From: Azospirillum lipoferum 4B | GTDB taxonomy: Bacteria > Pseudomonadota > Alphaproteobacteria > Azospirillales > Azospirillaceae | Assembly: GCF_000283655.1 (NCBI RefSeq) | Contig: NC_016622.1 | Span: 880,501-944,500, forward strand | Reading direction: 5' to 3' | Length of the DNA: 64,000 nucleotides | Shown: positions 8,734-18,155 of the stretch, piece by piece | Layout of the letters: every line of letters starts with the position of its first letter | Numbering within the stretch: the first letter of the stretch is position 1 | Translations under genes and position numbers: made by a program | The notes under the pieces: generated by a model | Seen by the model: only the letters and a program-made list of their open reading frames with translations | Told to the model about the DNA's origin: nothing | Databases searched by the model: none

Positions 8734-9270
8734 TGGTCTCCGATAGCCAGTCTTCCATCGCCTCTCTTTGCGAGAATGAAAGGATTGTTTGCATGTTCTT
8801 TTCCGATTTTCAAGAGAAAACTTTTGAATATTGGTATATGGACGCCATATTCCGATAGGCATCGGTGGTGGAGAAACATTCGTAGGAGTTGCTTTGTTAC
8901 AGGTTTGAATTATTTCAGACGTGACCAGAGTCAATTCCGTGGGCGTTTTGTCCACACCCTACACCCATCCCTTTGTGGAAATCTCCGCGTCTTTCGGCTC
9001 ATCCAATGGTTGGACCGATAGCTTATGAAATTCAGCCGTCGGCCATTCGAATGCAGACTGGACTGGAACTGCTACAAATGGTGATGGCGAACCTTCTGGT
9101 TGCGGCAAATAATCATGCGCAGGCAAAGCAATCTTTCACATGAATCAGGCCGATACAAGGCGTCACGCGCCGCTGTCTGCCCGGCAAAGGGCGGAATCGG
9201 TGGTCGGAAGAGTGTTAATAGATAATTAACCATATTTACCGACCTCGCGGGGACGGTCCCCGGCCCGGAT
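8734..9270. other. AT-richer intergenic region
   Basis: About 540 bases between two minus-strand genes, clearly richer in A and T than the surroundings. No open frame with coding features is seen. Two inverted repeats are visible: TCCACA (8951-8956) with TGTGGA (8974-8979), and GTTAAT-agata-ATTAAC (9214-9230). The left part should contain the promoter of the XRE regulator gene; the right repeat lies just past the end of the 222-residue gene. Confidence 0.5.
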
Positions 9271-9939
9271 TCATCGGCGTTCTCGCCGTGATGCGTGACC
9301 ATGCGTATCGGCCTTGGCGGTGCTCTTAGTTCGGACAGGTAACGGAGCATCGGCGGTGCCGGCTGCCCACGGCCCGCCGGGGGCGGCGAACGCCTCCACA
9401 TGGTCGCGCAGCTTCTGCACCTGGGAGGGCGTTACGCTGCGGCCGAAGCGGGACTTCAGCAGGGCCGCGAGTGCGCCGCGTGTCGGCCGGTCGCCGCCGG
9501 CCGAGAGGGTGCGGTAGACGACGAAGGCCTCGGCATAGAGCCTGACGCGTTCCGGTCGGCGGCGCAACTGCATGGCCTGCGCGTCCGTGCTCCTCTCAAG
9601 ATGAAGCGTCAGGCGCCGGACGGCCTCGGCCTCGGTCAGGTCCGGCAGGGGAACCGCCGGGGAGTCCGGTGGCTCCGGCCGGCCGATGGACTCGCGAAGG
9701 CGACGCCGGCGCTGGCGCTCGCGGTCGCCGGCGCGCAGCCGCTCGGCATACGCGGGATCGGCCGCGCGGCGTTCGGTGCGGTTGCGGTTGGCGCGTGCGG
9801 CGCGTTCGGACTCGCGCGCCCTCGCCGCCGGATCGCGCAGCAGGAAGGCCAACTCCTCCGCCGTCAGCCGGTGCTCCTCCTCCGGTGCGGGAAGGGGAGG
9901 GGCGGAAAGGGGATCGTCGGTGCCGCCGTCGCTGTCCAT
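9271..9939 (-). CDS. Unknown basic protein with possible C-terminal helix-turn-helix
   Basis: 222 residues if started at the ATG at 9939, whose ribosome-binding site is weak. No family was recognised with confidence. The N-terminal part is acidic, then a highly charged segment follows (residues about 38-88: R-E-S-E-R-A-A-R-A-N-R-N-R-T to R-Q-R-R-R-R-L-R-E) that is likely a long helix. Residues about 138-185 (GGDRPTRGALAALLKSRFG, SVTPSQVQKLRDHVEAF) resemble the winged/HTH module found at the N-terminus of KfrA-type DNA-binding proteins, only by pattern. It is divergent from the dynamin-like GTPase gene across about 210 bases. Confidence 0.45.
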   Translation of the reverse strand: MDSDGGTDDPLSAPPLPAPEEEHRLTAEELAFLLRDPAARARESERAARANRNRTERRAADPAYAERLRAGDRERQRRRRLRESIGRPEPPDSPAVPLPDLTEAEAVRRLTLHLERSTDAQAMQLRRRPERVRLYAEAFVVYRTLSAGGDRPTRGALAALLKSRFGRSVTPSQVQKLRDHVEAFAAPGGPWAAGTADAPLPVRTKSTAKADTHGHASRRERR

Positions 9940-10152
9940 TCGGAGGCAACGTTCCGCTTCCGCCTCCTGTTCCACCGGCACCGGCTTTCCGATCACGCCC
10001 GGCGGATGGCTCCCCGCATGGAGTATGAGGGAGATTTCATGTCCGGACGCCGCCCCGCCCGTGCTAGACAGGGCCGGACTCGACCGGGCCGGCGCCCTGC
10101 CGGATTCGGCCCAAGTCCCGTGCCCCCGTGCCATTGTGGAATCAGACCGACC

Positions 10153-11625
10153 ATGACCCCCCGGCAAGCCCTTCAGCAGCGCCTTGCGGCCTTGGATGCC
10201 CATCTGCGCGCGGAAAACCCCAACCTGCTGCCGGTCCTCCCGACCTTCCGTGCCTTCGACCGGATCCTGGCCGGGCTGGGTCTGATCGACCGTCATGAGT
10301 CGCTGACCACCCGTATTCCCTGGTGGCCGATGGTCGCGGTGCTCGGCACCTTTTCGGCCGGCAAGTCGACCTTCCTCAACGGCTATCTGGGCGAGGTCCT
10401 GCAGAACACCGGCAATCAGGCGGTCGACGACAAGTTCACCGTCATCTGCCACGGGCCTGAGACGCGGAAGGAGGCGCTGCCGGGCACCGCGCTGAACGCC
10501 GACCCGCGCTTTCCCTTCTACCGCATCGCCGACGAGATCGAGAAGGTTGCGGCCGGCGAAGGCAAGCGGATCGACAATTACCTGCAGCTGAAGACGCTGG
10601 CCGGGCCGCGGACCAAGGGCAAGATCTTCATCGATTCGCCGGGCTTCGACGCCGACGACCAGCGCCGCTCCGTCCTGCGGCTGGTCGACCATATCGTCGA
10701 GCTGTCGGACCTCGTGCTGGTCTTCTTCGACGCCCGCCATCCTGAGCCGGGCGCCATGCAGGACACGCTGCGACATCTGGTCGCCAAGACGGTGAACCGC
10801 GCCGATGCCCGCAAGGTCTGCTACATCCTGAATCAGGTCGACACCACGGCCAAGGAAGACAATCTGGAGGCGGTGTTCGGTGCCTGGCAGCGGGCGATCG
10901 CCCAGGCCGGGCTGGTGTCGGGCCGCTTCTACGCCATCTACGACCAGCGCTCCGCCGTCGCCATCGAGGATGACGGCCGCCGGGCCCGCTACGAGGCGCG
11001 GCGCGACCACGACCTTGCCGAACTCCACACCCGCATCAACGAGGTGGAGGTCGCGCGGGCCTACCGCATCATCGGCTCCATCGACAGCCTGACCAAGGAG
11101 CTGGAGGGCGAGGTGGTACCTACGCTACGCGAGGCGATGGCGGCGTGGCGCCGGCGGGTGCTGATCGGCGACGCGGTGTGGGGCGTGCTTCTTCTGGTGC
11201 TGCTGGGAACCGTCGTGCAGACGATGGGCGGCGGATTCGGCGCCTTGCTCGGCTGGCTGTTCGACAATCCCGACGGTGGCGTGCCCCTGCGCGCGGTCGG
11301 CGCCGCGGTGATTCTGGGTGGGCTGTTCCTGGCCGGCCACTTCAAAATCCGGCAGTTCTTCGCCGGCCGCGTCGCCGCGGGCTTGGGCGAACGGTTCGGC
11401 GACGTCGACCTGAACCTGCGGCAGGCCTTCCTCGCCAACACCCGCTTCTTCCGCTCGATCTTCGCCAAGCAACCGGCGGGCTGGGGCGGCAGGGCGCGCA
11501 AGGCGATCTTCGCCATCCGCGAAGCGACGGCGGTGCATGTCCAGCGCATCAACGACCTCTACACCGACCCGGCCGGACGCCGCGCGCGGGAGGCCGCCTC
11601 CACCCCCGCCACCGCGGCGGAGTGA
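10153..11625 (+). CDS. Dynamin-like GTPase with membrane segments
   Basis: 490 residues from ATG 10153. GTPase motifs are all visible: P-loop GTFSAGKST (residues 65-73), a conserved Thr in the TVICHG region, G3 DSPGFD, and G4 NQVD. Two hydrophobic segments near residues 335-365 and 378-396 (VWGVLLLVLLGTVVQTMGGG; AVILGGLFLAGHFKI) anchor it in the inner membrane, as in bacterial dynamin-family proteins. Such proteins remodel or protect membranes. The gene is transcribed alone, divergent from the unknown basic-protein gene, and is followed by a gene for a periplasmic binding protein about 105 bases later. An EHD-like member is also possible. Confidence 0.8.
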   Translation: MTPRQALQQRLAALDAHLRAENPNLLPVLPTFRAFDRILAGLGLIDRHESLTTRIPWWPMVAVLGTFSAGKSTFLNGYLGEVLQNTGNQAVDDKFTVICHGPETRKEALPGTALNADPRFPFYRIADEIEKVAAGEGKRIDNYLQLKTLAGPRTKGKIFIDSPGFDADDQRRSVLRLVDHIVELSDLVLVFFDARHPEPGAMQDTLRHLVAKTVNRADARKVCYILNQVDTTAKEDNLEAVFGAWQRAIAQAGLVSGRFYAIYDQRSAVAIEDDGRRARYEARRDHDLAELHTRINEVEVARAYRIIGSIDSLTKELEGEVVPTLREAMAAWRRRVLIGDAVWGVLLLVLLGTVVQTMGGGFGALLGWLFDNPDGGVPLRAVGAAVILGGLFLAGHFKIRQFFAGRVAAGLGERFGDVDLNLRQAFLANTRFFRSIFAKQPAGWGGRARKAIFAIREATAVHVQRINDLYTDPAGRRAREAASTPATAAE

Positions 11626-11730
11626 CCGGGGATCGCCGGCCGCTCTTTACAGGATCGCGGAATGGCCGTTAGATCCCTGGACCTTGCGGGCGACGGCCAA
11701 CGGTCCGCGATGGGGCGGGAGAGGTCAGCC

Positions 11731-12630
11731 ATGGGCGTTCGATTGGCGGGCGGAAACGTCGCGGAGAGGGCGGGCGCTGCCATGCCGGTCCTCATGCGTG
11801 GCCTCCTGCTGGCCGTGGTGCCTGCTGTCGTGCTGCTGCTCGCCGTGCCGACCGTCGGACAGGCGCTCGAATCCGCAGCCGAGCCGGCCCCGGCTCCCTA
11901 CACCGGGCTCGACCTGGTGACCGGCGGCGATTACGCGCCCTACACGGGGGAGGATCTGCCGGGCGGCGGGCTGGTGACCGATCTGGCCCGCCGGGCCTTC
12001 GCGGTGTCCGGCCGCCATTACGACGTCCGCTTCATGCCGTGGAAACGCGGTTACGACGGGGTGGTCGCCGGCCGTTTCCTGGCGACCTTTCCCTATGTCC
12101 GCACGCCGGAACGCGAGCAGGAGGTGCTGTTCTCCGACCCGGTGATCGAGGTGCGGCAGTTCGTCTACATGTCGAACCGCACGGCAATGACCTTTGACGG
12201 GCGCTTGGCTGACGGGCGATCCGTGCGCGGCTCCCGCGGGCTGGAGGGGTTCCGCGGCCGGACCGTCTGCCAGCCGGTGGGCTATGCGCTGCCGCCGGAG
12301 CTGGAGACGCTGGTCGGGCAGGGGCAGCTGGCGCGGCAGACTCCGTCCGACCTGGGGGCCTGCGTGCGCATGGTGGCGACCGGTCGGGCCGATGCCTTCG
12401 TCATCGACGAGTACAGCGCGGCCTCCGCCATCGCCCGGTCCGGACTGGCGGACGACATCCGGGTATCGGACCATCCCTATGCCGTCGTCACCTTCCATCT
12501 GGTGATCGGGCGCGCGACGCCGGGAGCCGAGGCGACGCTCGCCGCCTTCAACGACGGGCTCAAGGCGTTGAAGGCGCAGGGCGTCTACCGCGAACTGCTG
12601 TCCGGCCACACCGTTCCGTCACCCCCCTGA
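11731..12630 (+). CDS. Periplasmic solute-binding protein-like (SBP family 3)
   Basis: 299 residues from the ATG at 11731, chosen for the GGGAGAGG six bases upstream; ATGs at 11662 and 11782 are alternatives. A signal sequence (LMRGLLLAVVPAVVLLLAVPTVGQALE) leads into a family-3 extracellular solute-binding fold. Segments D-Y-A-P-Y-T near the start of the mature protein, FMPWKRGYDGV and TFPYVRT are typical of this group. Two cysteines (C-Q-P-V and L-G-A-C) may form a disulphide. No ABC permease or ATPase gene is adjacent, so it may be an orphan binding protein or sensory partner. Confidence 0.75.
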   Translation: MGVRLAGGNVAERAGAAMPVLMRGLLLAVVPAVVLLLAVPTVGQALESAAEPAPAPYTGLDLVTGGDYAPYTGEDLPGGGLVTDLARRAFAVSGRHYDVRFMPWKRGYDGVVAGRFLATFPYVRTPEREQEVLFSDPVIEVRQFVYMSNRTAMTFDGRLADGRSVRGSRGLEGFRGRTVCQPVGYALPPELETLVGQGQLARQTPSDLGACVRMVATGRADAFVIDEYSAASAIARSGLADDIRVSDHPYAVVTFHLVIGRATPGAEATLAAFNDGLKALKAQGVYRELLSGHTVPSPP

Positions 12631-12763
12631 GCCCCGGCGGCTCGACGGCGCGGACGGGGCGGCTGCGAAGCGGGGCGGGACCCATACCGCGCTTTTCCGC
12701 GCCAAAGGCCCGCGTCGCCATGGACAGGACGGTGCTTCGTGCTATAAACGCGCGGTTTCGATC

Positions 12764-13234
12764 ATGGGAAAAGGGGCGCGGGCCGTGGCCATCGACGCGT
12801 CGATTCTGGTCCTCAACGGGCCGAACCTCAACATGCTGGGCGTGCGGGAGCCGCAAATCTACGGGTCGATGACCCTGGACGATCTGGAGGCCGCCTGCCA
12901 CGAGCGTGCCGACCAGCTGGGTCTGACCGTGGATTTCCGGCAATCCAACCACGAAGGCGAACTGGTCTCGTGGATTCAGCAGGCCCGCACGGAGAATGAC
13001 GGCATCGTCATCAACGCCGGCGCTTACACCCACACCTCGGTCGCGATCATGGACAGTCTGATCTTGTCGGAACTGCCGGTGATCGAGGTCCATTTGTCGA
13101 ACATCTTCAAGCGCGAGCCGGTCCGCCATCACTCCTACATCTCGCCGGTGGCGAGGGGGATGATCTGCGGGTTCGGGCCGCACGGGTATCTTCTGGCGCT
13201 GGACGCCATCGCGAACATCATCGACCGCGATTAA
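12764..13234 (+). CDS. aroQ: 3-Dehydroquinate dehydratase, type II
   Basis: 156 residues from ATG 12764; a GTG at 12785 preceded by a purine-rich run would give 149 and may be the true start. It catalyses the third step of the shikimate pathway, 3-dehydroquinate to 3-dehydroshikimate, in the cytoplasm. Family motifs are intact: LNGPNLNMLGVREPQIYG (with the catalytic Tyr), QSNHEGELV, NAGAYTHTS and VHLSNIFKREPVRHHSY. Length matches the dodecameric type II enzymes. It heads the aroQ-accB-accC operon, an arrangement common in alphaproteobacteria; accB starts 22 bases downstream. Confidence 0.97.
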   Translation: MGKGARAVAIDASILVLNGPNLNMLGVREPQIYGSMTLDDLEAACHERADQLGLTVDFRQSNHEGELVSWIQQARTENDGIVINAGAYTHTSVAIMDSLILSELPVIEVHLSNIFKREPVRHHSYISPVARGMICGFGPHGYLLALDAIANIIDRD

Positions 13235-13256
13235 GGAAACGGGAACGACTGACATC

Positions 13257-13709
13257 ATGGCGAGCTTCGACATCGACGGCGATCTGGTCCGCAAGCTGGC
13301 GGACCTCCTGCGTGAGACGGGCTTGAGCGAGATCGAGTTCGCCGAGGGCGAAAAGCGCATCCGCGTCACCCGGCCGACCGCCGCCCAGACGGTCGCCGTC
13401 CAGGCCGCCCCGGTCCTGGCGGCCGCTCCGGTCGCCGCCGCGGCAACTCCGGCCTCGACCAAGCCGGCAAGCCATCCGGGCGCGGTGACCTCGCCGATGG
13501 TCGGCACCGCCTATCTGGCGGCCGAACCGGGCGGCACGCCCTTCGTCCGTCCGGGCGACGTGGTCAAGGCCGGCCAGACCGTGCTGATCATCGAGGCGAT
13601 GAAGGTCATGAACCCGATCAAGGCCCCGCGCGGCGGCACGGTCGTCGAGGTTCTGGTGTCCGACGCCCAGCCGGTCGAATTCGGCGAAGTTCTCCTCATC
13701 ATCGAGTAA
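13257..13709 (+). CDS. accB: Biotin carboxyl carrier protein of acetyl-CoA carboxylase
   Basis: 150 residues. It carries the biotin that shuttles carboxylate between biotin carboxylase and carboxyltransferase for malonyl-CoA synthesis. The N-terminal helical region (residues 1-38) is followed by an Ala/Pro/Val linker (about 40-75) and the biotinyl domain. The biotinylation motif is EAMKVM with Lys116; most homologues have EAMKMM, so the Val is a minor variation. It lies 22 bases after aroQ and 19 bases before the chosen start of accC, clearly co-transcribed. Confidence 0.97.
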   Translation: MASFDIDGDLVRKLADLLRETGLSEIEFAEGEKRIRVTRPTAAQTVAVQAAPVLAAAPVAAAATPASTKPASHPGAVTSPMVGTAYLAAEPGGTPFVRPGDVVKAGQTVLIIEAMKVMNPIKAPRGGTVVEVLVSDAQPVEFGEVLLIIE

Positions 13710-13728
13710 GCGGGGCATTCCCTTGGCG

Positions 13729-15069
13729 ATGTTCGAAAAGGTCCTGATCGCGAACCGTGGTGAGATCGCTCTGCGCATCCACCGCGCCTGCCGCGAGATG
13801 GGGATCCAGACCGTGGCGGTGCATTCCACCGCCGACGCCGACGCCATGCACGTCCGCCTCGCCGACGAGAGCGTGTGCATCGGTCCGGCGTCTGCGCGCG
13901 AAAGCTACCTCAACATTCCGGCCATCCTGTCGGCGGCGTCGATCACCAATGTCGACGCCATCCATCCCGGCATCGGCTTCCTGTCCGAAAACGCCCAGTT
14001 CGCGGAGATGGTGGAGGAGCACGGCTTCACCTTCATCGGCCCGACGCCGGAGCATATCCGGATCATGGGCGACAAGGTCACCGCCAAGAAGACGGTGATG
14101 GAACAGGGGCTGCCGGTGGTTCCCGGCTCCGACGGTCCGGTGTCGACGCTGGAAGAGGCCGAGAAGGTCGCCCACGAGACCGGCTATCCGGTGCTGATCA
14201 AGGCGGCGGCCGGCGGCGGCGGCAAGGGCATGAAGGTCGCCCGCAACCCCGACCAGCTGAAGGAAGCCTATCAGCTGGCCCGTGGCGAGGCGCGCGCCGC
14301 CTTCGGCAACGACGAGGTCTATCTGGAGAAGTATCTCGGCCGGCCCCGGCACATCGAGATCCAGCTCCTGGGCGACACCCACGGCGCCTGCGTGCATTTC
14401 GGCGAGCGCGACTGTTCGGTCCAGCGCCGGCACCAGAAGGTGATCGAGGAGGCGCCGAGCCCGGCCCTGAACGCCGAGCAGCGCGAGTATATCGGCGCCC
14501 TGGCGGCCAAGACCGCGGCGGCCATCGGCTATCGCGGCGTCGGCACGATGGAGTTCCTGTTCGAGGACGGGCAGTTCTATTTCATCGAGATGAACACCCG
14601 CCTGCAGGTGGAACACACCATCACCGAGATGATCACCGGCATCGATCTGGTCCGCGAGCAGATCCGCGTCGCCGCCGGTGCGCCGCTGGGCTACGGCCAG
14701 TCGGACATCCGCTTCGAAGGCCATGCCATCGAATGCCGCGTGAACGCCGAGAATCCGGAAACCTTCATCCCGTCGCCGGGCAAGATCGACGGCTATCACG
14801 CGCCGGGCGGCCTGGGCGTGCGCGTCGATTCGGCGCTGTACGACGGTTACCGCGTGCCGTCGCACTATGACAGCCTGATCGCCAAGCTGGTCGTCCACGG
14901 CACCACCCGCAACGAGTGCCTGATGCGCCTGCGCCGCTCCATCGAGGAGTATGTGATCGGCGGAATCCAGACGACGCTGCCGCTGCATGACCGCATCATC
15001 GCCCAGCAGGCCTTCATCGACGGCAATTACGACATCCATTGGCTGGAACAGCTGATGGCGAAATCCTGA
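13729..15069 (+). CDS. accC: Biotin carboxylase subunit of acetyl-CoA carboxylase
   Basis: 446 residues from ATG 13729 (MFEKVLIANRG); a TTG two codons earlier is possible. It carboxylates biotin on AccB using ATP and bicarbonate. The ATP-grasp features are complete: KAAAGGGGKGMKVA glycine loop, LEKYLGRPRHIEIQ, ERDCSVQRRHQKVIEEAPSP and EMNTRLQVEH with the catalytic residues. Length matches the bacterial single-domain enzyme. It is the last gene of the aroQ-accB-accC operon and is followed by an intrinsic terminator 60 bases downstream. Confidence 0.97.
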   Translation: MFEKVLIANRGEIALRIHRACREMGIQTVAVHSTADADAMHVRLADESVCIGPASARESYLNIPAILSAASITNVDAIHPGIGFLSENAQFAEMVEEHGFTFIGPTPEHIRIMGDKVTAKKTVMEQGLPVVPGSDGPVSTLEEAEKVAHETGYPVLIKAAAGGGGKGMKVARNPDQLKEAYQLARGEARAAFGNDEVYLEKYLGRPRHIEIQLLGDTHGACVHFGERDCSVQRRHQKVIEEAPSPALNAEQREYIGALAAKTAAAIGYRGVGTMEFLFEDGQFYFIEMNTRLQVEHTITEMITGIDLVREQIRVAAGAPLGYGQSDIRFEGHAIECRVNAENPETFIPSPGKIDGYHAPGGLGVRVDSALYDGYRVPSHYDSLIAKLVVHGTTRNECLMRLRRSIEEYVIGGIQTTLPLHDRIIAQQAFIDGNYDIHWLEQLMAKS

Positions 15070-15128
15070 CCGGCTGTCGTTTTTCACTGTATAGCTATTG
15101 AAGCTGCGACAATTCGCCGCAGTCCTGA

Positions 15129-15166
15129 AGCCCCTCCCTCAAGTCGAGAGAGGGGCTATTCTTTTA
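15129..15166 (+). terminator. Intrinsic terminator after accC
   Basis: Stem AGCCCCTC (15129-15136) pairs with GAGGGGCT (15150-15157), followed by the T-rich run attctttt. It ends the aroQ-accB-accC operon. Confidence 0.85.
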
Positions 15167-15546
15167 TAAGGATTTCCTTTTAAAAGAAAATCTGCGCCCT
15201 TGAAGGTGGGCGAGCTTTTGCATTTTGGAAATCTGCCCGATTTCTTGCGTTTCAGCTCGCAAACTGCGAATTCGGCTGCGTTTCAAGGCAGTCGCAGGCC
15301 TGCGGGGCCTTGCCGCACGGCCCTTGGAGTCCATAGGGGTATTCCCCGAAGCCGGTTTTCCGGCCCGGTTGTTGTGCATGGCACACCTCTTGCTTTTTTG
15401 ATCTGGGTCAGTGCGGTCCGTCATCCACTCACGGTAGATGAACAGGCTGCCCGCTCTCCGTACCCAGCAATCGCCCGGTCCGGCGGCGTCGCGCCGTGCT
15501 GTTCGTGCCCCCTGTCTCAAGCCCTTTGTCTGACGAGGCCCCATCC
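15167..15546. promoter_or_regulatory. Leader region of the chemoreceptor gene
   Basis: About 380 bases without a supported gene. It begins with a near-perfect AT-rich palindrome centred on TTTTAAAA (15171-15192), unusual in this GC-rich sequence and a candidate operator or part of a promoter. The promoter of the PAS-MCP-PilZ gene must lie in this stretch. Confidence 0.4.
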
Positions 15547-18030
15547 ATGCGCGTGAACGAACCGATCACCGACCGCGAAATCGTGATGGAAGACGGCGTC
15601 CTGCTGGTGTCGCGTACCGACACGGGCGGGCGAATCACCTTCGTCAACAAGGCCTTCGTCGACATCAGCGGTTATGCGGAGGCCGAACTGATCGGCGCGC
15701 CGCACAATCTGATCCGCCACCCCCACATGCCGGAGGAGGCCTTCGCCGACCTGTGGGCGACGATCAACGGCGGGCGGCCATGGGAAGGGCTGGTGAAGAA
15801 CCGCACCAAGACCGGCGACTTCTATTGGGTGCGGGCCAACGTCACGCCGGTGATCGAAGACGGCCAGGTGACCGGCTTCATCTCCATCCGCACCAAGCCC
15901 TCGCGCGAGCAGGTGGTTGCGGCGGAGCGGCTCTATGCGGACATCCGCGAGGGGCGGGCTCGCCATCTGACGGTGCGCGACGGCCAGGCAGTGGGCCGTG
16001 GTGCCGGCGCGGCGTTGCGGCGCTGGACGGCGAGCGTGACCGGCCGGCTGGCCCTGATCTTCACCTTCATGATCCTGGCGATGCTCTTGGTCGGCGGCGT
16101 AACCCTGCGCGGCATGTCCGACAGCAACGCCTCGCTGAAGACGGTGTACGAGGACCGGACGGTGCCGGCGGTGCAGATCGGCGAGATTCTGGACCATATG
16201 CGCGACAATGTGCAGACGCTCCAGCGCCTGATCATCGACACCCGCGACGGCACCGACGCCAAGGCGATGGCCGGGCGCGAGGCGCGGATCGCCGGCAACA
16301 ACGCCACCATCGACCGGCTGTGGGCGGGCTATCTCACCACCTATCTGACGCCGGAGGAGGCTGTGCTGGCGGAACGTTTCGCCAAGCAGCGCGCCGCCTT
16401 CCTGAACGAAGGATTGAGTCCGGCGGTGGAGCTGGCGCGCCAGGGCGATTCGCTGCGGCTGGAGGTTCTGGTGCGCGACCGCGTCGAACCGCTGTTCCAG
16501 GCCGCCTTCCAGACCAACAAGGACCTGCTGCAGCTGCAGCTGACCGTCGCCAAGGCCGAATATGAGGGGGCGCTGGAGGACTTCCAGTGGCATCTCGTGT
16601 TCGCCGTCGCCGCCGGGCTGGGTGTGCTGGTGGCGGCGGTCCTGTGCGGTCTTCTGCTTCTGCGCACGGTGCGCCGGCCGCTGGCCGACTTCTCCGTCGA
16701 TTTCGACGCCATCGCCCGCAACGACCAGGCCCACATCATCGACCTTCCGGCGGCGGTCGAGTTCCACCACGTCGCCGGCCAATTGCGCGGGCTGAAGGCC
16801 CGGCTCTGCTATGCCGTTCAGGAGCGCGTCGAGCGCACCCGGCAGGCGGATGAGGAACGGCGCCGCGCGCTGGAGGCCATGGCCTCGACCGTGGAGCGCG
16901 AGGCCGGCCGCGCGGTGGAGGAAGTGGCCCAGCGCACCGGCTCGATGGCCGACGACGCCGAAGGCATGTCCGGCTCGGCCGAGCGGGTCAGCATCAACGC
17001 CCAGACGGTGGCGTCTGCGGCGGGCCAAGCGCTGGCCAATGCCCAGACCGTGGCCGCCGCCAGCGAGCAGCTGGCCGCCTCGATCCGCGAGATCTCGTCC
17101 CAGGTCGCCCATTCCAGCGCGGTGACCCGCCGGGCGGTGGAGAACGGACGCAACACCCAGGCCACCATCCGCTCCCTGTCGGAGACGGTGGCGAAGGTGG
17201 GCGAGGTGGTGAACCTGATCCAGTCCATCGCCGGCCAGACCAACCTGCTGGCGTTGAACGCCACCATCGAGGCGGCCCGCGCCGGCGAGGCGGGCAAGGG
17301 CTTCGCCGTCGTGGCGCAGGAGGTGAAGAACCTCGCCAACCAGACCGCCTCCTCGACCGAGGAGATCACCCGCCAGATCACCGCCATCCAGGCCGTGACC
17401 GACCAGGCCGTGCAGGCGGTGGAGGAGATCGGCCACACCATCGCCGAGATCGACCACATCGCCGGGTCCATCGCCGCGGCGATGGAGGAACAGACGGCCG
17501 CCACCCAGGAGATCAGCCGCAACGTGGTGGAGACCTCCACCGCCGCGCAGGAGGTGTCGTTCCGCATCGCCGCCGTATCCGAGGAAGCCGACCGCACCGG
17601 CGAACAGGCGACCCAGGTCAAGAACGGCTCCGGTGACGTCGCCCGGTCCATCGAGTCCCTGCGGCAGGTTCTGGTGCGCATCGTCCGCACCTCCACCGGC
17701 GATGCCGACCGCCGGCGCAAGCCGCGCTATCAGGTGGAGGAGACGGGGACGTTGCTGATCGGCGGCGACCGTCTGGCGGTGACCGTCCGCAACCTGTCCA
17801 TCGGCGGCGCCATGATCGATCCGGTCACCGCGACCGATGGTCGCTCGCTCGCCGGCACCACCGGCCAACTGCGCCTCGACCGCTACGGGGCGGAGGCGAC
17901 GGTCGTGGTCAAGGCGGTGGAACACAACCGCATCCATCTGGCCTTCGAGACGGACGGCATGCCGAGCGATTTCTGTCGGGCGGTGGAAATCGCCACCAAG
18001 GATCGTGCGCCCGTCGATGTGGCCGCCTGA
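15547..18030 (+). CDS. Aer-type PAS chemoreceptor (MCP) with C-terminal PilZ domain
   Basis: 827 residues from ATG 15547; a GACGAGG site lies upstream. Order: Aer-like PAS (residues about 10-120, with the flavin-pocket style [17 protein letters not shown]), TM1 (about 175-197), a periplasmic four-helix region, TM2 (about 350-375), HAMP-like linker, cytoplasmic methyl-accepting signalling domain with the hairpin tip [16 protein letters not shown], then PilZ ([13 protein letters not shown]...NLSIGGAMI). RKPR and the N-L-S-I-G-G segment match the c-di-GMP-binding RxxxR and (D/N)xSxxG motifs. It should couple redox or oxygen sensing and c-di-GMP level to the flagellar chemotaxis system. Azospirillum Tlp1 is a known MCP-PilZ precedent. 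A diguanylate cyclase gene lies 4.7 kb downstream. Confidence 0.92.
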   Translation: MRVNEPITDREIVMEDGVLLVSRTDTGGRITFVNKAFVDISGYAEAELIGAPHNLIRHPHMPEEAFADLWATINGGRPWEGLVKNRTKTGDFYWVRANVTPVIEDGQVTGFISIRTKPSREQVVAAERLYADIREGRARHLTVRDGQAVGRGAGAALRRWTASVTGRLALIFTFMILAMLLVGGVTLRGMSDSNASLKTVYEDRTVPAVQIGEILDHMRDNVQTLQRLIIDTRDGTDAKAMAGREARIAGNNATIDRLWAGYLTTYLTPEEAVLAERFAKQRAAFLNEGLSPAVELARQGDSLRLEVLVRDRVEPLFQAAFQTNKDLLQLQLTVAKAEYEGALEDFQWHLVFAVAAGLGVLVAAVLCGLLLLRTVRRPLADFSVDFDAIARNDQAHIIDLPAAVEFHHVAGQLRGLKARLCYAVQERVERTRQADEERRRALEAMASTVEREAGRAVEEVAQRTGSMADDAEGMSGSAERVSINAQTVASAAGQALANAQTVAAASEQLAASIREISSQVAHSSAVTRRAVENGRNTQATIRSLSETVAKVGEVVNLIQSIAGQTNLLALNATIEAARAGEAGKGFAVVAQEVKNLANQTASSTEEITRQITAIQAVTDQAVQAVEEIGHTIAEIDHIAGSIAAAMEEQTAATQEISRNVVETSTAAQEVSFRIAAVSEEADRTGEQATQVKNGSGDVARSIESLRQVLVRIVRTSTGDADRRRKPRYQVEETGTLLIGGDRLAVTVRNLSIGGAMIDPVTATDGRSLAGTTGQLRLDRYGAEATVVVKAVEHNRIHLAFETDGMPSDFCRAVEIATKDRAPVDVAA

Positions 18031-18155
18031 GCTATTCAGCGCTATCCCATCCTTCAGCATAGGTAATGGTTAAGCATCTTCTTCATCCCGCCGGTTGAAG
18101 ACTACAGCCCTGTGACAATTTCGCAAGGGATTGCTTCGCGGTTGAAGGAGTATGC

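Noticed and set aside
15517-18060. Long open frame antisense to the chemoreceptor
   Set aside because: Composition is Gly/His/Asp-rich repeats mirroring MCP codons; no start signal or family.
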